NCBI GenBank assembly: GCA_943737045.1
Contig: CALSFV010000383.1
Location: 124,001-188,000, forward strand
Length of the DNA: 64,000 nucleotides
Source of the DNA: Parapristionchus giblindavisi
Lineage: Eukaryota; Nematoda; Chromadorea; Rhabditida; Diplogasteridae
Direction of reading: 5' to 3'
In this document: positions 1-12,465 of the stretch, in pieces
How positions within the stretch are numbered: the first letter of the stretch is position 1
Layout of the letters: the number at the start of each line of letters is the position of its first letter
Notes under the pieces: model-generated
What the model saw: the letters and a program-made list of their open reading frames with translations, nothing else
What the model was told of the DNA's origin: nothing
Database searches by the model: none
Translations under genes and position numbers: made by a program

Positions 1-17
1 CAAGTTACATTAACAAT

Positions 18-134
18 AAAGGGAGCGTAACCTCTCTGAATGGTTTCTTCGACGCGCAATGCTTTCTCGTTCTTACAGAACAGAGAAATAGTATGCACAA
101 TGAAGAGGCCATTGAGAGAGGTAACGCTCCCTTT
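18..134. repeat. Small foldback MITE
   Basis: About 25 bp at the left end (AAAGGGAGCGTAACCTCTCT and onward) reappears inverted at the right end, with a roughly 65-bp spacer. There is no coding potential, so it is most likely a non-autonomous DNA transposon. The following 300 bp to the palindrome boundary hold no gene. Positions 150-205 match, inverted, a stretch inside the palindrome arm near 2125-2185. Confidence 0.55.
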
Positions 135-552
135 AAGATCGAACTGAAACAGGTGAGAAATAGACAAAAGATTCTTTTTCTTGGCAACGTGCCAACATCA
201 AACTTTATAGTCATATTCGAAAAAATTCTCCACAAACAGAAAAAAAGTGTATTCCACGGTACACAAGACCTTTTTATTGCTACATTTAACATTTTTTGTT
301 ACATACATATATCACAAATAGTGCTAATTTTGAATATAACACTTTACAGGTCTTGGGTACTGTGGAGTACACTTTTTCCCTGTTTGCAGTGTCTATCTCC
401 TCCCTATCACTCCATCATCTCTTCATTTTCATCTGCATCTTGAATCGATTTAAAAATCGTCACGAAAATTAATTGAATTGTGGCGAAACCCATCGTTTAA
501 AGATGGAGGCCCTCGAATGTCTATGCAAATGCGTAACATATCGGGTATGCAA

Positions 553-1281
553 TAGAGTGGCGAGAATCAGTCACTAGTCACTAGTCCTAGTGACAGTCTC
601 TCTACTCAACCGAGAGAGGCACATTTACGACCTCTCTCGCGACGGTTAGTAGTGATGAGGTCATCAAAACATTAGTGAGTAATTTTAGCTACTCTTTTTC
701 TACTCCTTTTGGGTTTTCTCGGCTATAAGTAATCGAAATTTGCAAATCTGAATATTTTTGGAATCTACAAGCAAGGGGCTATTCAACAAGCCTAAAATTG
801 ACTGTCAAAGATAACTTTTAAATTTCGTCGAATTCTCATGTTATGCATTCCAGCACTTCCGATAAGACGGATAGGAAGACTATTATAATATCATTTATGA
901 TTATCATGTTATTAAAGTCATTCGAACCACAATTAAAACTCTTCCTTGTCGTCATTTAACCTCTTGCATAGTGATAGACTCCGCCCACAATCGTCATAAA
1001 CAACCAAGCGGCGTCTATAATCTTTTTTTGACATCCAATTTTAGGCTTGTTGGATAGCCCTTGACTTGTAGATTCCAAAAATATATAGATTTGCACGTTT
1101 TGATTACTTAGAACCGAGAAAAAACAAAAAGAGTAGAAAAAGAGTAATTTTGCTACTCAACCGTGACCCCAACGCACGGCTGCCACGGGGGACAGAAGAG
1201 TAGCAGAGAGAGTGGAAAAAATTACGCACTAGTTGGAGAGAGAGAATAATTAGTGACTAGTGAGTGGTTCTCGCCACCCTA
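553..1281. mobile_element. hAT-like foldback element in left palindrome arm
   Basis: The ends are imperfect terminal inverted repeats (TAGAGTGGCGAGAA on the left, TAGGGTGGCGAGAA read inward from the right). They are flanked by an 8-bp direct repeat GTATGCAA at 545-552 and 1282-1289. The subterminal region carries several ACTAGT/CTAGTGAC units, and there is a second internal inverted repeat around 770-1065. No transposase ORF is present. The right palindrome arm has the uninterrupted site near 12240-12270. An 8-bp duplication points to the hAT superfamily; the assignment rests on that and on end structure only. Confidence 0.75.
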
Positions 1282-2591
1282 GTATGCAAGGCATAAGTGA
1301 TATGCAAGAAATAACAATTGCACGACACCTGTCCATCCCTTGTGACCTTAGGAACCTTGTCGATTAAGGCCTCATTAGGGTTAAGTTAAGGTCGTTAGAT
1401 TCCACGGATTACAAAGTATGCCCCCCTAGCACGCCAAAGTGAGAGAGTAGTCAGAGACACTCCGAGAGAGCATGCAAAAGTGAGAGAGCACGAAGAGAGA
1501 GAACGGAATGGGATCTCTCTCTAAAGGTGAAAGAAAAGAAGAAGAGGAAGAGAAGGATGAGAGAGAAGGGGATGAGGAGGTGAGGGCAAGTAAGAGGGAC
1601 TTACTCGTCCTAAAATAATTCAAAATGAAAAGATGTCCAAATTTAACCAAATTTCAGATTCAGGCTGTGGTCATGCATTGTTCGATACCCATCAAGTTTC
1701 ATGCGATTTACACAGTCGGAAGTGCCCTTGCCGCACTTTCCGCCAAATGACGCAAGTTAGTGCCCGATCACTGCAAAACTCCGGTCACACCACCAATAGT
1801 ATCGCCGCGATGACTATTGATCGCTGGATAGATCGAAATTATTCTGGGCGCCTATAATATCGATAGATGACTGCGAATGTTAGCCCAAGACAATCACACA
1901 ACGGGAATTCGTGAAATGATCTTTGATGTTTAATCTTTGCAGTTTCATCTTCGATCATAAATCTGACCTTTCTCCATCTTATCCATAATGTTCAAAAAGA
2001 TCAGTGATCAAGGATCAAATTATATAGATCAAAGAACAATTTGTATCGATTAGACATCAAAGATTTACAAAAGATCAAAGATCAAGTTCCCCAGTTCAAT
2101 GATCACTCTTTGTAGATTCAGCCGATTTTGGCACGTTGCCAAGAAAAAGACTGTTTGTATATTTCTCACCTGTTTCAGTTCCATATTAATGGAACTTGTT
2201 CATTTACAAAAGTAAATTACTGTATTGTAAAAAGCTGAATTCAGTCAATCGATATTCGTTAATAATAGATAAGTTCATTATTTCACATCATAACTATCGT
2301 ACTGTAGACTGCAACAGTCACGCAATTATGTGATCGTTCTTTGATCATAGCAGAGTCAGAAAGAGTAAGAGAGGGAAGAGAGGTAGATAGAACGCGAGAT
2401 AGTATGGGTTAGTGAGAGAGTACAGAGAAGGAAAGGATATGATCGATATTATTTGCCATTGGTTCCTTCTATTCCCTACGTCTTTCCCGCCACTTTCATT
2501 GGAACTGACTGCCGCTTTGTATTTCTTCGTATAACTTCTTACAATTTTGACTCTCTCCTTCTAGATATTTCTCCCTTTCTCCATCGGTAGT

Positions 2592-2722
2592 ACTTCAGAA
2601 CACGGGACCAGAATACCTGACCCGTCCAAAAGTTAATAGTCCAATCCAAAAGCAACAGCCTACTATTGTAGACTTTTGAAACTTTTATATTATTCTTTTG
2701 GAGTCGTCCCGTGTTCTGAAGT
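2592..2722. repeat. Short foldback MITE (left arm copy)
   Basis: The perfect ends ACTTCAGAACACGGGAC and its inverse enclose about 95 bp without coding potential. The same element lies at the mirror position 10945-11075, so it predates formation of the palindrome. Confidence 0.65.
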
Positions 2723-2928
2723 AACTCTTCTCCCTCTACCTCTCCCTGACCTCACCATCTCTCTACATCACCTTTGTTGTGATATAGGACTAATAGAATA
2801 CTTGATCAACTAATCACACCGTTTTTAATCGTTATTTCTTCAAAACTTTGTTCATTTGTATATGCTATCGCTGCAATTCCTAGTCAATAATATTCTTATT
2901 TTTATTCTGTTCATTTTTAGATTTCGGT

Positions 2929-3997
2929 CAATGTATCTATGGCTCTACTACACCAGCATCGGACTATCTTCGATGTCGTCGGCGATCAATCAGCGATGGC
3001 ACTTTAAGGTATGTACCATTAATGGTTGAACAGCTACGAAAAGAAAAGAAAAGCACCGAAAGCTATTGCCATTTTCGTGACCTATTTTCTTTTCTTTTCG
3101 TTTTTTATTGTCTTCTTTTTCTGAAAGATTAAATCTCTCCTTTTCATCTTCCAAAGCTCCACTATATGTATATGGATCGTTTATCATAAGTCATTCTTCC
3201 TTTCCATCTCTTCCTCTCTATCTCTCTTACATCCATTATCATACCAATCGATCACTAAGGAAGAGAGTAGACAATGAATCGATAATGTTTATGAGAGAGA
3301 TGGAAGGAAGGGAAGTGATCTACCTGACGATGCCAACCATCCTTTTGTGCGTCCATATCTTGATATATTGCACCTTTCTGTTTATGTTATATTTCTCTCT
3401 CTTCTAACCATCTATCAACGTTATTCACATTTGTCTGCTCAGCATTCAATAATAATTTGGAGGTCGTATCCATGAAGCGTTACAAGTAATTTGTCGGTAA
3501 ACGACACGTCGTAAACGTAGACGTTATGTCAACTTTTATGTGTTACACCATGGTTACGGTCTCAGACGATGCGCGCAATGTGTCTGTCCTTCCTATCCTT
3601 AATTGTATTTACTACTCTTTCCTGTTATGTTATATTGAAGTCGCGAAAAGACGAAAATGTTGTGGAAATTCTACCTATCTTTTTTCATGACTTTTGAACA
3701 GAACCTCTGTTATAATATACTTCACTTTCGTTAAGGTATTGTCTTTACCTTTGCCTTTTCCTTTGATCTTGCCTAAGTCTTCTTTACTGCTCACTAACAA
3801 AGTTTAAATCGTTGAATCTCGTAATTTGTTGTTTTGCAGAGCGAATCGTCACTATCGACAAACGTTTTGACTCGTCGTCCTCGTCGATGATGGTCTGCTC
3901 GGTTTCGTCAGAAGTGGGACGCCTTCAAGCTCCGACGGCGTATTCCAGCATTGGCTATATCTCGTTTACCGAAAAAATAAAGAATTTGGGGTTGTAA
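2929..3997 (+). other. Possible exon pair in palindrome arm, mirrored at 8878-10746
   Basis: A GC-richer segment 2929-3008 has an acceptor-like TTTTTAG before it and a GTATGT donor after it. Another such segment at 3840-3997 follows TTTTGCAG and is open in one frame to a TAA. The two do not join into one frame that I trust, and I recognise no domain. They may be relics of a host gene captured in the arm, or chance open stretches. The mirrored copies show the same features. Confidence 0.2.
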
Positions 3998-4152
3998 ATG
4001 TTTGAAATCAGTGTCTAAGCCCGCGAAGCTAAATGGGCGGGGTCAGCATCGCTATATAAATAAGGTTCGCAAAAAATGGGCGGAGTCATGTATCGCTTTA
4101 TAAGTACGGAAGCGGATGAGTATATGTAGATCGTTTGATATGTCTTCTAATA

Positions 4153-4228
4153 GGGACCCATGGTCTAGTGGATAGCAGATCGAACTGTCAATCCGATCGG
4201 TTGGTCGGCAGAAAAGTTCGATCCCCCG
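4153..4228 (+). pseudogene. tRNA-like sequence (degenerate)
   Basis: The segment resembles a tRNA D arm (GGTCTAGTGGATAGC). It has an anticodon-like hairpin with loop CTGTCAA and a T-loop motif GTTCGATCC. The acceptor and T stems do not pair, so it is not a functional tRNA. It shares the unusual ACTGTCAATC block with the tRNA-like sequence at 27719-27786. Confidence 0.4.
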
Positions 4229-4575
4229 AGAAAGAGTAGCAAAAGAAAACATCGACCAAAAGAACCCATCTCTTTTGCCATTTTATCTTGATGCATTTAC
4301 GCTTTCCCTATGCTAACGTGGAGTTTATGTCAGAGGTCCCACAGAATGCTCATAAATCGCACACTAACTTTTTATTTTGATCTTTGATCTTTGTCAACAA
4401 TTTTTCGCACAATAGGTGAAAATATCTGTTTTCAACAGTTTTCTTAGTTGCTGAATTTCACTTGTTATTTTCTATTAAAGAAAATAAATCTAACATTTAA
4501 AACTTGAAATGTGACCATAGTATTGATTACAAGATGACTATAGTATTGATTACAAGATAGGAGTTGGTTCCGTTT

Positions 4576-6314
4576 CAGTGCTGGATCAGTGATAGAGTGG
4601 CCAGATGATCAGACGAGATCGATGGGCAGAGACGCAGAGAATCATCGCGCGCGCACTGAACTCGATTTAGCAACACTGTTGAGACGGGAGCTGGGCGGGG
4701 ATAACTTCACTGAAATAACATAAATATTTTTAAAATGATAATTTTGATAAAATAAAAACTCTAAATGACTCTAATATTTTTATTGGCACAGATTTCGTAT
4801 GAAAAAGTCAAAATATCCGCGAAAGAAAAGAACACTATATTTATTGTTATGCCAGAAATATATTTATTTAATAAAGCTGAGTAAGACGATCAAACTAATT
4901 CTTATGATTACCTGATAAGTAAATTTAATTAATCACTTGACACGGGCAACGCCAGCTACAATACCTTAAAAAATCAGAATAATAACAATAGATATTAATA
5001 AATTTATGCATGACAAGGATAACTTGTAGTAAACAATTTATGTCGTGATGAATTACATAAAATAAGATGCCTCCACTTATTTAGCAAAGAAATAACAAAT
5101 AATTATTACATATTGAGTTTAATGCCTTTTAATATTTATTCGTGAAAGGAAATTACTGCAGCAAGTTAAAACTACAACAAGTGAGAGTACTTCGACGATA
5201 AAGTAAGTAAAAAGTGCACACCTTTAAAATACTATATAGAATACAAGTTGAAACATAATACTACCGTATCCCTTATGACATCTTCTTTTGATATAATGAA
5301 TATTACAAGTTAGTATGTGCAGTCAAAATGGAATAAAATTAATGCTCTAAAAATAATACGCATTGAAGCCGACCATTATATAAGCAATTTTAAGTATACG
5401 GTCACTGAGATCTGATTGGCAATGAGGTAGTACTGTAATTATAGAACCAACCACCCATCGATCCTCTCCTGCGATATTTGCAATGCTTTAAATTGACGTT
5501 AAATAACAGTATGAGCATCGTTTTCAATGAGTATTATTTTTTTAAAAATTTTATTCCATTTTGACTGCAAATACTAACTTGTAAGATTCATTATATCAAA
5601 AGAAGATGTCATAAGGGATACGGTAGTATTATATTATGTCTCAACTTGTATTATATATAGTATTTTAAAGGTATGCACTTTTTACTTACTTTATCGTCGA
5701 GGTACCCTCACATGTTGTAGTTTTAACATACTGCAGTAATGTCCTTTCATGAATGAATATTAAAACGAATTAGACACAATATGTAAAAATTAATTGTTAT
5801 TTCTTTGCTACCTAAGTGGTGGCATATTTTATGTAATTCATCACGACATAAATTGTTTACTACAAGTTATCCTTGTAATGCATAAATTTATTAATATCTA
5901 TTGTTATTATTCTGATTTTTTAAGGTATTGTAGCTGGCGTTGCCCGTGTCAAGTGATTAATTAAATTTACTTATCAGGTAATCATAAGAATTAGTTTGAT
6001 CGTCTTACTCAGCTTTATTAAATAAATATATTTCTGGCATAACAATAAATATAGTGTTCTTTTCTTTCGCGGATATTTTGACTTTTTCATACGAAATCTG
6101 TGCCAATAAACTTATTAGAGTCATTTAGAGTCTTTATTTTATCAAAATTATCATTTTTAAAATTTTAATGTTTTTTCAGTGAAGTTATCACGCCCGCCAC
6201 CCGTCTCAATCAATAGTGGTGGTAATTCAAGTTCAGTGCGCGCGCAATGACTCTCTGCGTCTCTGCCCATCGATCTCGCCTGTTCATCTGGCCACTCTAT
6301 CACTGATCTAACAC
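4576..6314. mobile_element. Foldback element with CAGTGCTGGATC-type ends
   Basis: The first roughly 750 bp is repeated inverted in the last 750 bp; for example, the block around 4620-4665 mirrors 6235-6285. The ends are CAGTGCTGGATCAGTGATAG and, from the other side, AGTGTTAGATCAGTGATAG. There is no transposase. It is present only in the left arm of the giant palindrome: the right arm runs straight from the TTAA element into the shared arm sequence at 8302, so the element inserted after the palindrome formed. Confidence 0.75.
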
Positions 6315-8301
6315 TTAAGAGCTCGGATCTGTAAGACTCGAGCATTTCGGCCAGATTCCGGACATTTCGCCAAGAATTTTGATTCAGGCCACTGTACTTT
6401 ATTGGTACTTAAAGTGGCCCTAGCAGTGGAACGCGGCGTGCCAGGTGGGCGCCAAGTTTGAAAACTCGATTTTCATATTTTTTTCAACCGAACAAGCTAG
6501 AGTCCAAATTTCTACGGCATTGTGTTAGGCATGCCCAATGTGCACAGAAACACTATTGAGATTAATTTTAAGCAATTCCTAGACTGATTTTTTTACCCGT
6601 GTTTTCGGTTTTCTTCGATTTCTCGGCATCTCAATGTCAATTCCGCAAAAGTTCTCTAGCATATCCATGTAGCCCAACTACTAGTGCATGTAACCCTGCT
6701 AGGCGGAAATCGATCTTGGATTGCGCGTGTCGGAAAAAATCGGTCTGATCGTCTCCAACTTGATTCAGACTCGTTGTTTCATAATTTTTTTTGCTATATT
6801 TTCAAAACTATTAGTGCGGAATTGTGGTCTACTCAAAGTTTTGAGGTGAGACTAGTAAAATTACACAAGAAGCTCATCACTTGGATCAATTTGAAAATTT
6901 CGATTTTCATGACCCCGGGGTCATGGTCGAAAATTTCAAAATTTCTCAAGTTTGAAATGTTTTCATTTGTGTGGCTTATTGTGAAGTACTAATGATGTGA
7001 AGAATATTCAGCCAATGCTCAATGGCTGATCTCTCCTTTCATCCATTTTTCGATAAGTTTCATGTTGAATGCGTGCGAAAAAGTCAGAATTGTGCTTGAA
7101 TCAGTTTCCAACTTACTTTCTGTAACATTCTATCTAAGTACTTTGCAATGCACATAATCAATATGAAAATCGTTAATTTCGAAAAATTCATATTTTTTTA
7201 CCATGACCCCGGGGTCATGGAAATCGATTTTTTCAAAAGTGAGCCGAATGCCGGGATTTCAGTTCTACTATGTTTACTCATCATGAAACTTCACAATGTC
7301 ATTGTCATTTGCTCATTGTCGCAGCACTCGAGTCGAAAAACTGCAATATTTCAGAAATTTTCCGAAAAAGTAGGCACTCAAATTGAATTTTTTGAATTTT
7401 CGAAATTAAAAGATTTTCATATTGATTATATACATTGTAAAGTACTAAGACAGAATGTTACATAAAGCAAGTTGGAAACTGATTCAAACACAATTCTGAT
7501 TTTTTGCACTCAAACAAAATGAATATTTTCGAAAAATTGGTTGAAAGGAGAGATCAGCCATTGAGCATTGGCTGAATATTCTTCACATCATTAGTACTTC
7601 ACAATAAGCCACACAAATGAAAACATTTCAAACTTGAGAAATTTTGAAATTTTCGACCATGACCCCGGGGTCATGAAAATCGAAATTTTCAAATTGATCC
7701 AAGTGATGAGCTTCTTGTGTAATTTTACTAGTCTCACCTCAAAACTTTGAGTAGACCACAATTCCGCACTAATAGTTTTGAAAATATAGCAAAAAAAATT
7801 ATGAAACAACGAGTCTGAATCAAGTTGGAGACGATCAGACCGATTTTTTCCGACACGCGCAATCCAAGATCGATTTCCGCCTAGCAGGGTTACATGCACT
7901 AGTAGTTGGGCTACATGGATATGCTAGAGAACTTTTGCGGAATTGACATTGAGATGCCGAGAAATCGAAGAAAACCGAAAACACGGGTAAAAAAATCAGT
8001 CTAGGAATTGCTTAAAATTAATCTCAATAGTGTTTCTGTGCACATTGGGCATGCCTAACACAATGCCGTAGAAATTTGGACTCTAGCTTGTTCGGTTGAA
8101 AAAAATATGAAAATCGAGTTTTCAAACTTGGCGCCCACCTGGCACGCCGCGTTCCACTGCTAGGGCCACTTTGGGTACCATTTTGTAATGTGGGCCCAAG
8201 GAACCCTATACCAATAAAGTACAGTGGCCTGAATCAAAATTCTTGGCGAAATGTCCGGAATCTGGCCGAAATGCTCGAGTCTTACAGATCCGAGCTCTTA
8301 A
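6315..8301. mobile_element. TTAA-flanked foldback element, copy 1
   Basis: The body 6319-8297 is flanked by TTAA on both sides and is a near-perfect palindrome, with arms of about 950 bp and its axis near 7291. It starts GAGCTCGGATCTGTAAGAC. Three copies of the 18-bp palindrome CATGACCCCGGGGTCATG lie at 6908, 7202 and 7659. The 102-codon ORFs at 6684-6992 and 7591-7899 are mirror images of each other and resemble nothing I know. TTAA target duplications are known from piggyBac elements, but the termini are not typical of that family. Confidence 0.8.
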
Positions 8302-8646
8302 ACGGAACCATTTCTTATCTTGTAATCAATACTATAGTCATCTTGTAATCAATACTATGGTCACATTTCAAGTTTTAAATGTTAGATTTATTTTCTTTAA
8401 TAGAAAATAACAAGTGAAATTCAACAACTAAGAAAACTGTTGAAAACAGATATTTTCACCTATTGTGCGAAAAATTGTTGACAAAGATCAAAGATCAAAA
8501 TAAAAAGTTAGTGTGCGATTTATGAGCATTCTGTGGGACCTCTGACATAAACTCCACGTTAGCATAGGGAAAGCGTAAATGCATCAAGATAAAATGGCAA
8601 AAGAGATGGGTTCTTTTGGTCGATGTTTTCTTTTGCTACTCTTTCT

Positions 8647-8722
8647 CGGGGGATCGAACTTTTCTGCCGACCAACCGATCGGATTGACAGTTCGATCTGC
8701 TATCCACTAGACCATGGGTCCC
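8647..8722 (-). pseudogene. tRNA-like sequence, mirror copy
   Basis: Inverted copy of 4153-4228 in the right palindrome arm, with the same degenerate tRNA-like parts. Confidence 0.4.
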
Positions 8723-9648
8723 TATTAGAAGACATATCAAACGATCTACATATACTCATCCGCTTCCGTACTTATAAAGCGATACATGACTCCGCCCATT
8801 TTTTGCGAACCTTATTTATATAGCGATGCTGACCCCGCCCATTTAGCTTCGCGGGCTTAGACACTGATTTCAAACATTTACAACCCCAAATTCTTTATTT
8901 TTTCGGTAAACGAGATATAGCCAATGCTGGAATACGCCGTCGGAGCTTGAAGGCGTCCCACTTCTGACGAAACCGAGCAGACCATCATCGACGAGGACGA
9001 CGAGTCAAAACGTTTGTCGATAGTGACGATTCGCTCTGCAAAACAACAAATTACGAGATTCAACGATTTAAACTTTGTTAGTGAGCAGTGAAGAAGACTT
9101 AGGCAAGATCAAAGGAAAAGGCAAAGGTAAAGACAATACCTTAACGAAAGTGAAGTATATTATAACAGAGGTTCTGTTCAAAAGTCATGAAAAAAGATAG
9201 GTAGAATTTCCACAACATTTTCGTCTTTTCGCGACTTCAATATAACATAACAGGAAAGAGTAGTAAATACAATTAAGGATAGGAAGGACAGACACATTGC
9301 GCGCATCGTCTGAGACCGTAACCATGGTGTAACACATAAAAGTTGACATAACGTCTACGTTTACGACGTGTCGTTTACCGACAAATTACTTGTAACGCTT
9401 CATGGATACGACCTCCAAATTATTATTGAATGCTGAGCAGACAAATGTGAATAACGTTGATAGATGGTTAGAAGAGAGAGAAATATAACATAAACAGAAA
9501 GGTGCAATATATCAAGATATGGACGCACAAAAGGATGGTTGGCATCGTCAGGTAGATCACTTCCCTTCCTTCCATCTCTCTCATAAACATTATCGATTCA
9601 TTGTCTACTCTCTTCCTTAGTGATCGATTGGTATGATAATGGATGTAA

Positions 9649-10433
9649 AAGAACATGAATAGCTTAGTGATTCTTGTCATGATGATGTTAATATAGATTT
9701 TTACTATGTGAAGCCAATGGAGTGGAAGACAAGATAGATTTTAATTTATTCAGACGTTTCGGCGAGAATCACCATCTTCAGTTAAGATTTAATACCTACA
9801 AGCAAGACTAATGAGTGAGAAAAACGAACAGGGCCAATAGTGTGATAAACAGATGAATGAGAAATATGATAGTGAATGAGGGAAAGAAGGGAAGAAGAGG
9901 TCAAGTGAGAGAGAGAGGGGGGGGGGGGATGATTCTTATGTATTCAATAATGGAGGAAGATCAATAGTGGCAAGTGTAATGGGGGCTTGTTCTTTGGACT
10001 GTTCCAACCGGGAATTGATTCCGGGTTTAAGAGATGCAATATACATCGCCTCAGCGATTTGTCGACGAGAGGGGTTAGGTTCTCTATGAAGAATATGACC
10101 AGTGAGGGTTAATGTGGCACCGTTATGAACAGTTAATGAATGGATAGAAAAAGCACTGGATGAGTATGAGGGCATAGAGGGGTTAGAAGCAGCTCTACGA
10201 TGTTCAGCTGATCTACAATACAAGGGACGACCCGTGTGGCCAACATAAAAATCGTTACAAATATCACAGGTGATCTTATAAACAATACCAGAAAATGACA
10301 GCAAACTTCCTTAGAATGGGGGCAGAAAATACAATTGGTAGGGTATCTACAAGTTGGATTATCTAAGTATCTATTATTAGAGAGCATTGAGAGTAATGAG
10401 GGAGGGGGTTTTTCGACAATGAGAGCATCAATA
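9649..10433 (-). mobile_element. 5'-truncated Penelope-like element with GIY-YIG domain
   Basis: Read on the minus strand, an ORF at 10304-9936 encodes a GIY-YIG endonuclease-type segment. It has VYKITC, then DFYVGHTGR and an EHRRA motif, preceded in another frame by a cysteine-rich stretch (CRYPTNCIFC). A frameshift therefore separates zinc-finger-like and nuclease parts. The 3' region holds CTGAAGATGG followed by GCCGAAACGTC near 9750-9785, a motif pair I associate with Penelope-like elements. A 5-bp repeat TGTAA (9644-9648 and 10434-10438) flanks the insertion, and the left palindrome arm has the empty site near 3230. The reverse-transcriptase part is missing. Confidence 0.75.
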
Positions 10434-10944
10434 TGTAAGAGAGATAGAGAGGAAGAGATGGAAAGGAAGAATGACTTATGATAAATGATCCATATACATA
10501 TAGAGGAGCTTTGGAAGATGAAAAGGAGAGATTAAATCTTTCAGAAAAAAAGAAGACAATAAAAAACGAAAAGAAAAGAAAATAGGTCACGAAAATGGCA
10601 ATAGCTTTCGGTGCTTTTCTTTTCTTTTCGTAGCTGTTCAACCATTAATGGTACATACCTTAAAGTGCCATCGCTGATTGATCGCCGACGACATCGAAGA
10701 TAGTCCGATGCTGGTGTAGTAGAGCCATAGATACATTGACCGAAATCTAAAAATGAACAGAATAAAAATAAGAATATTATTGACTAGGAATTGCAGCGAT
10801 AGCATATACAAATGAACAAAGTTTTGAAGAAATAACGATTAAAAACGGTGTGATTAGTTGATCAAGTATTCTATTAGTCCTATATCACAACAAAGGTGAT
10901 GTAGAGAGATGGTGAGGTCAGGGAGAGGTAGAGGGAGAAGAGTT

Positions 10945-11075
10945 ACTTCAGAACACGGGACGACTCCAAAAGAATAATATAAAAGTTTCAAAAGTCTACA
11001 ATAGTAGGCTGTTGCTTTTGGAATGGACTATTAACTTTTGGACGGGTCAGGTATTCTGGTCCCGTGTTCTGAAGT
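10945..11075. repeat. Short foldback MITE (right arm copy)
   Basis: Mirror copy of the element at 2592-2722, with ACTTCAGAACACGGGAC ends. Confidence 0.65.
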
Positions 11076-12465
11076 AGTGCCGATGGAGAAAGGGAGAAAT
11101 ATCTAGAGGGTGAGAGTCAAAATTGTAAGAAGTTATACGAAGAAATACAAAGCGGCAGTTAGTTCCAATGAAAGTGGCGGGAAAGACGTAGGGAATAGAA
11201 GGAACCAATGGCAAATAATATCGATCATATCCTTTCCTTCTCTGTACTCTCTCACTAACCCATACTATCTCGCGTTCTATCTACCTCTCTTCCCTCTCTT
11301 ACTCTTTCTGACTCTGCTATGATCAAAGAACGATCACATAATTGCGTGACTGTTACAGTCTACAGTGCGAGAGTTATGAAGTGAAATAATGCATTTATCA
11401 TATTAACAAATATCGATTGACTGAATTCAGCTTTTTTACAATACAATAATTTACTTTTGTAAATGAACAAGTTCCATTAATATGGAACTGAAACAGGTGA
11501 GAAATATACAAACAGTCTTTTTCTTGGCAACGTGCCAAAATCGGCTGAATCTACAAAGAGTGATCATTGAACTGGGGGAGCTTGATCTTTGATCTTTTGT
11601 AAATCTTGGATGTATAATCTATACACATTGTTCTTTGATCTATATAATTTGAACCTAGACCTCTGATCATTAATCGATATTATAGGCGCCCAGAATAATT
11701 GCGATCTATGCAACGACAGCGATCAATAGTCGTTGCAGCGATACTATTGGTGGTGTGGCCGGAGTTTTGCCGCGATCGGGCGCCAACTGGCGTTATTCAG
11801 GTGGAAAGTGAGGCAAGGGCACTTCCAACTGTGTAAATCGCATGAAACTTGATGGGTATCGAACAATGCATGACCACAGCCTGAATCTGAAATTTCGCTA
11901 AATTTGGACAAATTTTTCATTTTGAATTATTTTAGGACGAGTAAGTCCCTCTCACTTGCCCCCCTCCTCATCCCCTTCTCTCTCATCCTTCTCTTTCTCT
12001 TCTTCTTTTCTTTCGCCTGTAGAGAGATATCCCATTCCGTTCTCTCTCTTCGTGCTCTCTCACTTTTGCATGCTCTCACGGAGTGTCTCTGACTACTTTC
12101 TCACTTTGGCGTTCTAGTGGGCAGGGCATACTTGTTAGTATTCCGTGGAATCTTACGACCTTAACTTAACCCTAATGAGGCCTTAATCGATAAGGTTCCT
12201 TAGATCATAGGGGATGGACAGATGTCGTGCAATTGTTATTTCTTGCATATCACTTATGCCTTGCATACCCGATATGTTACGCATTTGCATAGACATTCGA
12301 GGGCCTCCATCTATAAACGATGGGTTTCGCCACAATTCAATTAATTTGTTTGTTATTGATTGATTTGAGCGGCTTATCGAATTTTCTTCAAAATAATATT
12401 ATTCTCATCAGAAATCTTTAGCACTGCCCAACATGAGAAAGGGTAGGCTTCGTTTGTTATTTGAA

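Larger units (their letters stand above)
468..12346. repeat. Giant palindrome, arms of about 5 kb
   Basis: The sequence from about 468 rightward is repeated inverted from 12346 leftward. Examples are 480-550 against 12265-12340, 3812-4252 against 8623-9063, and 6684-6992 against 7591-7899. By eye the arms look more than 95 percent identical. Symmetry is broken by three arm-specific insertions: 553-1281 and 4576-6314 on the left, and 9649-10433 on the right. Once these are removed, the axis is near 7291. The ORFs in the arms are short and mirrored, and none looks like a conserved protein. The palindrome is therefore repeat-derived or duplicated non-genic DNA rather than a gene pair. Confidence 0.9.

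Noticed and set aside
3108..3407. 99-codon ORF in the left palindrome arm
   Set aside because: Low-complexity Ser/Phe-rich reading of CT-rich sequence; only part of it is open in the mirror copy.
6684..7899. Two identical 102-codon ORFs in opposite orientation
   Set aside because: They are mirror images within a foldback element, with no known domain; symmetry alone explains the duplication.
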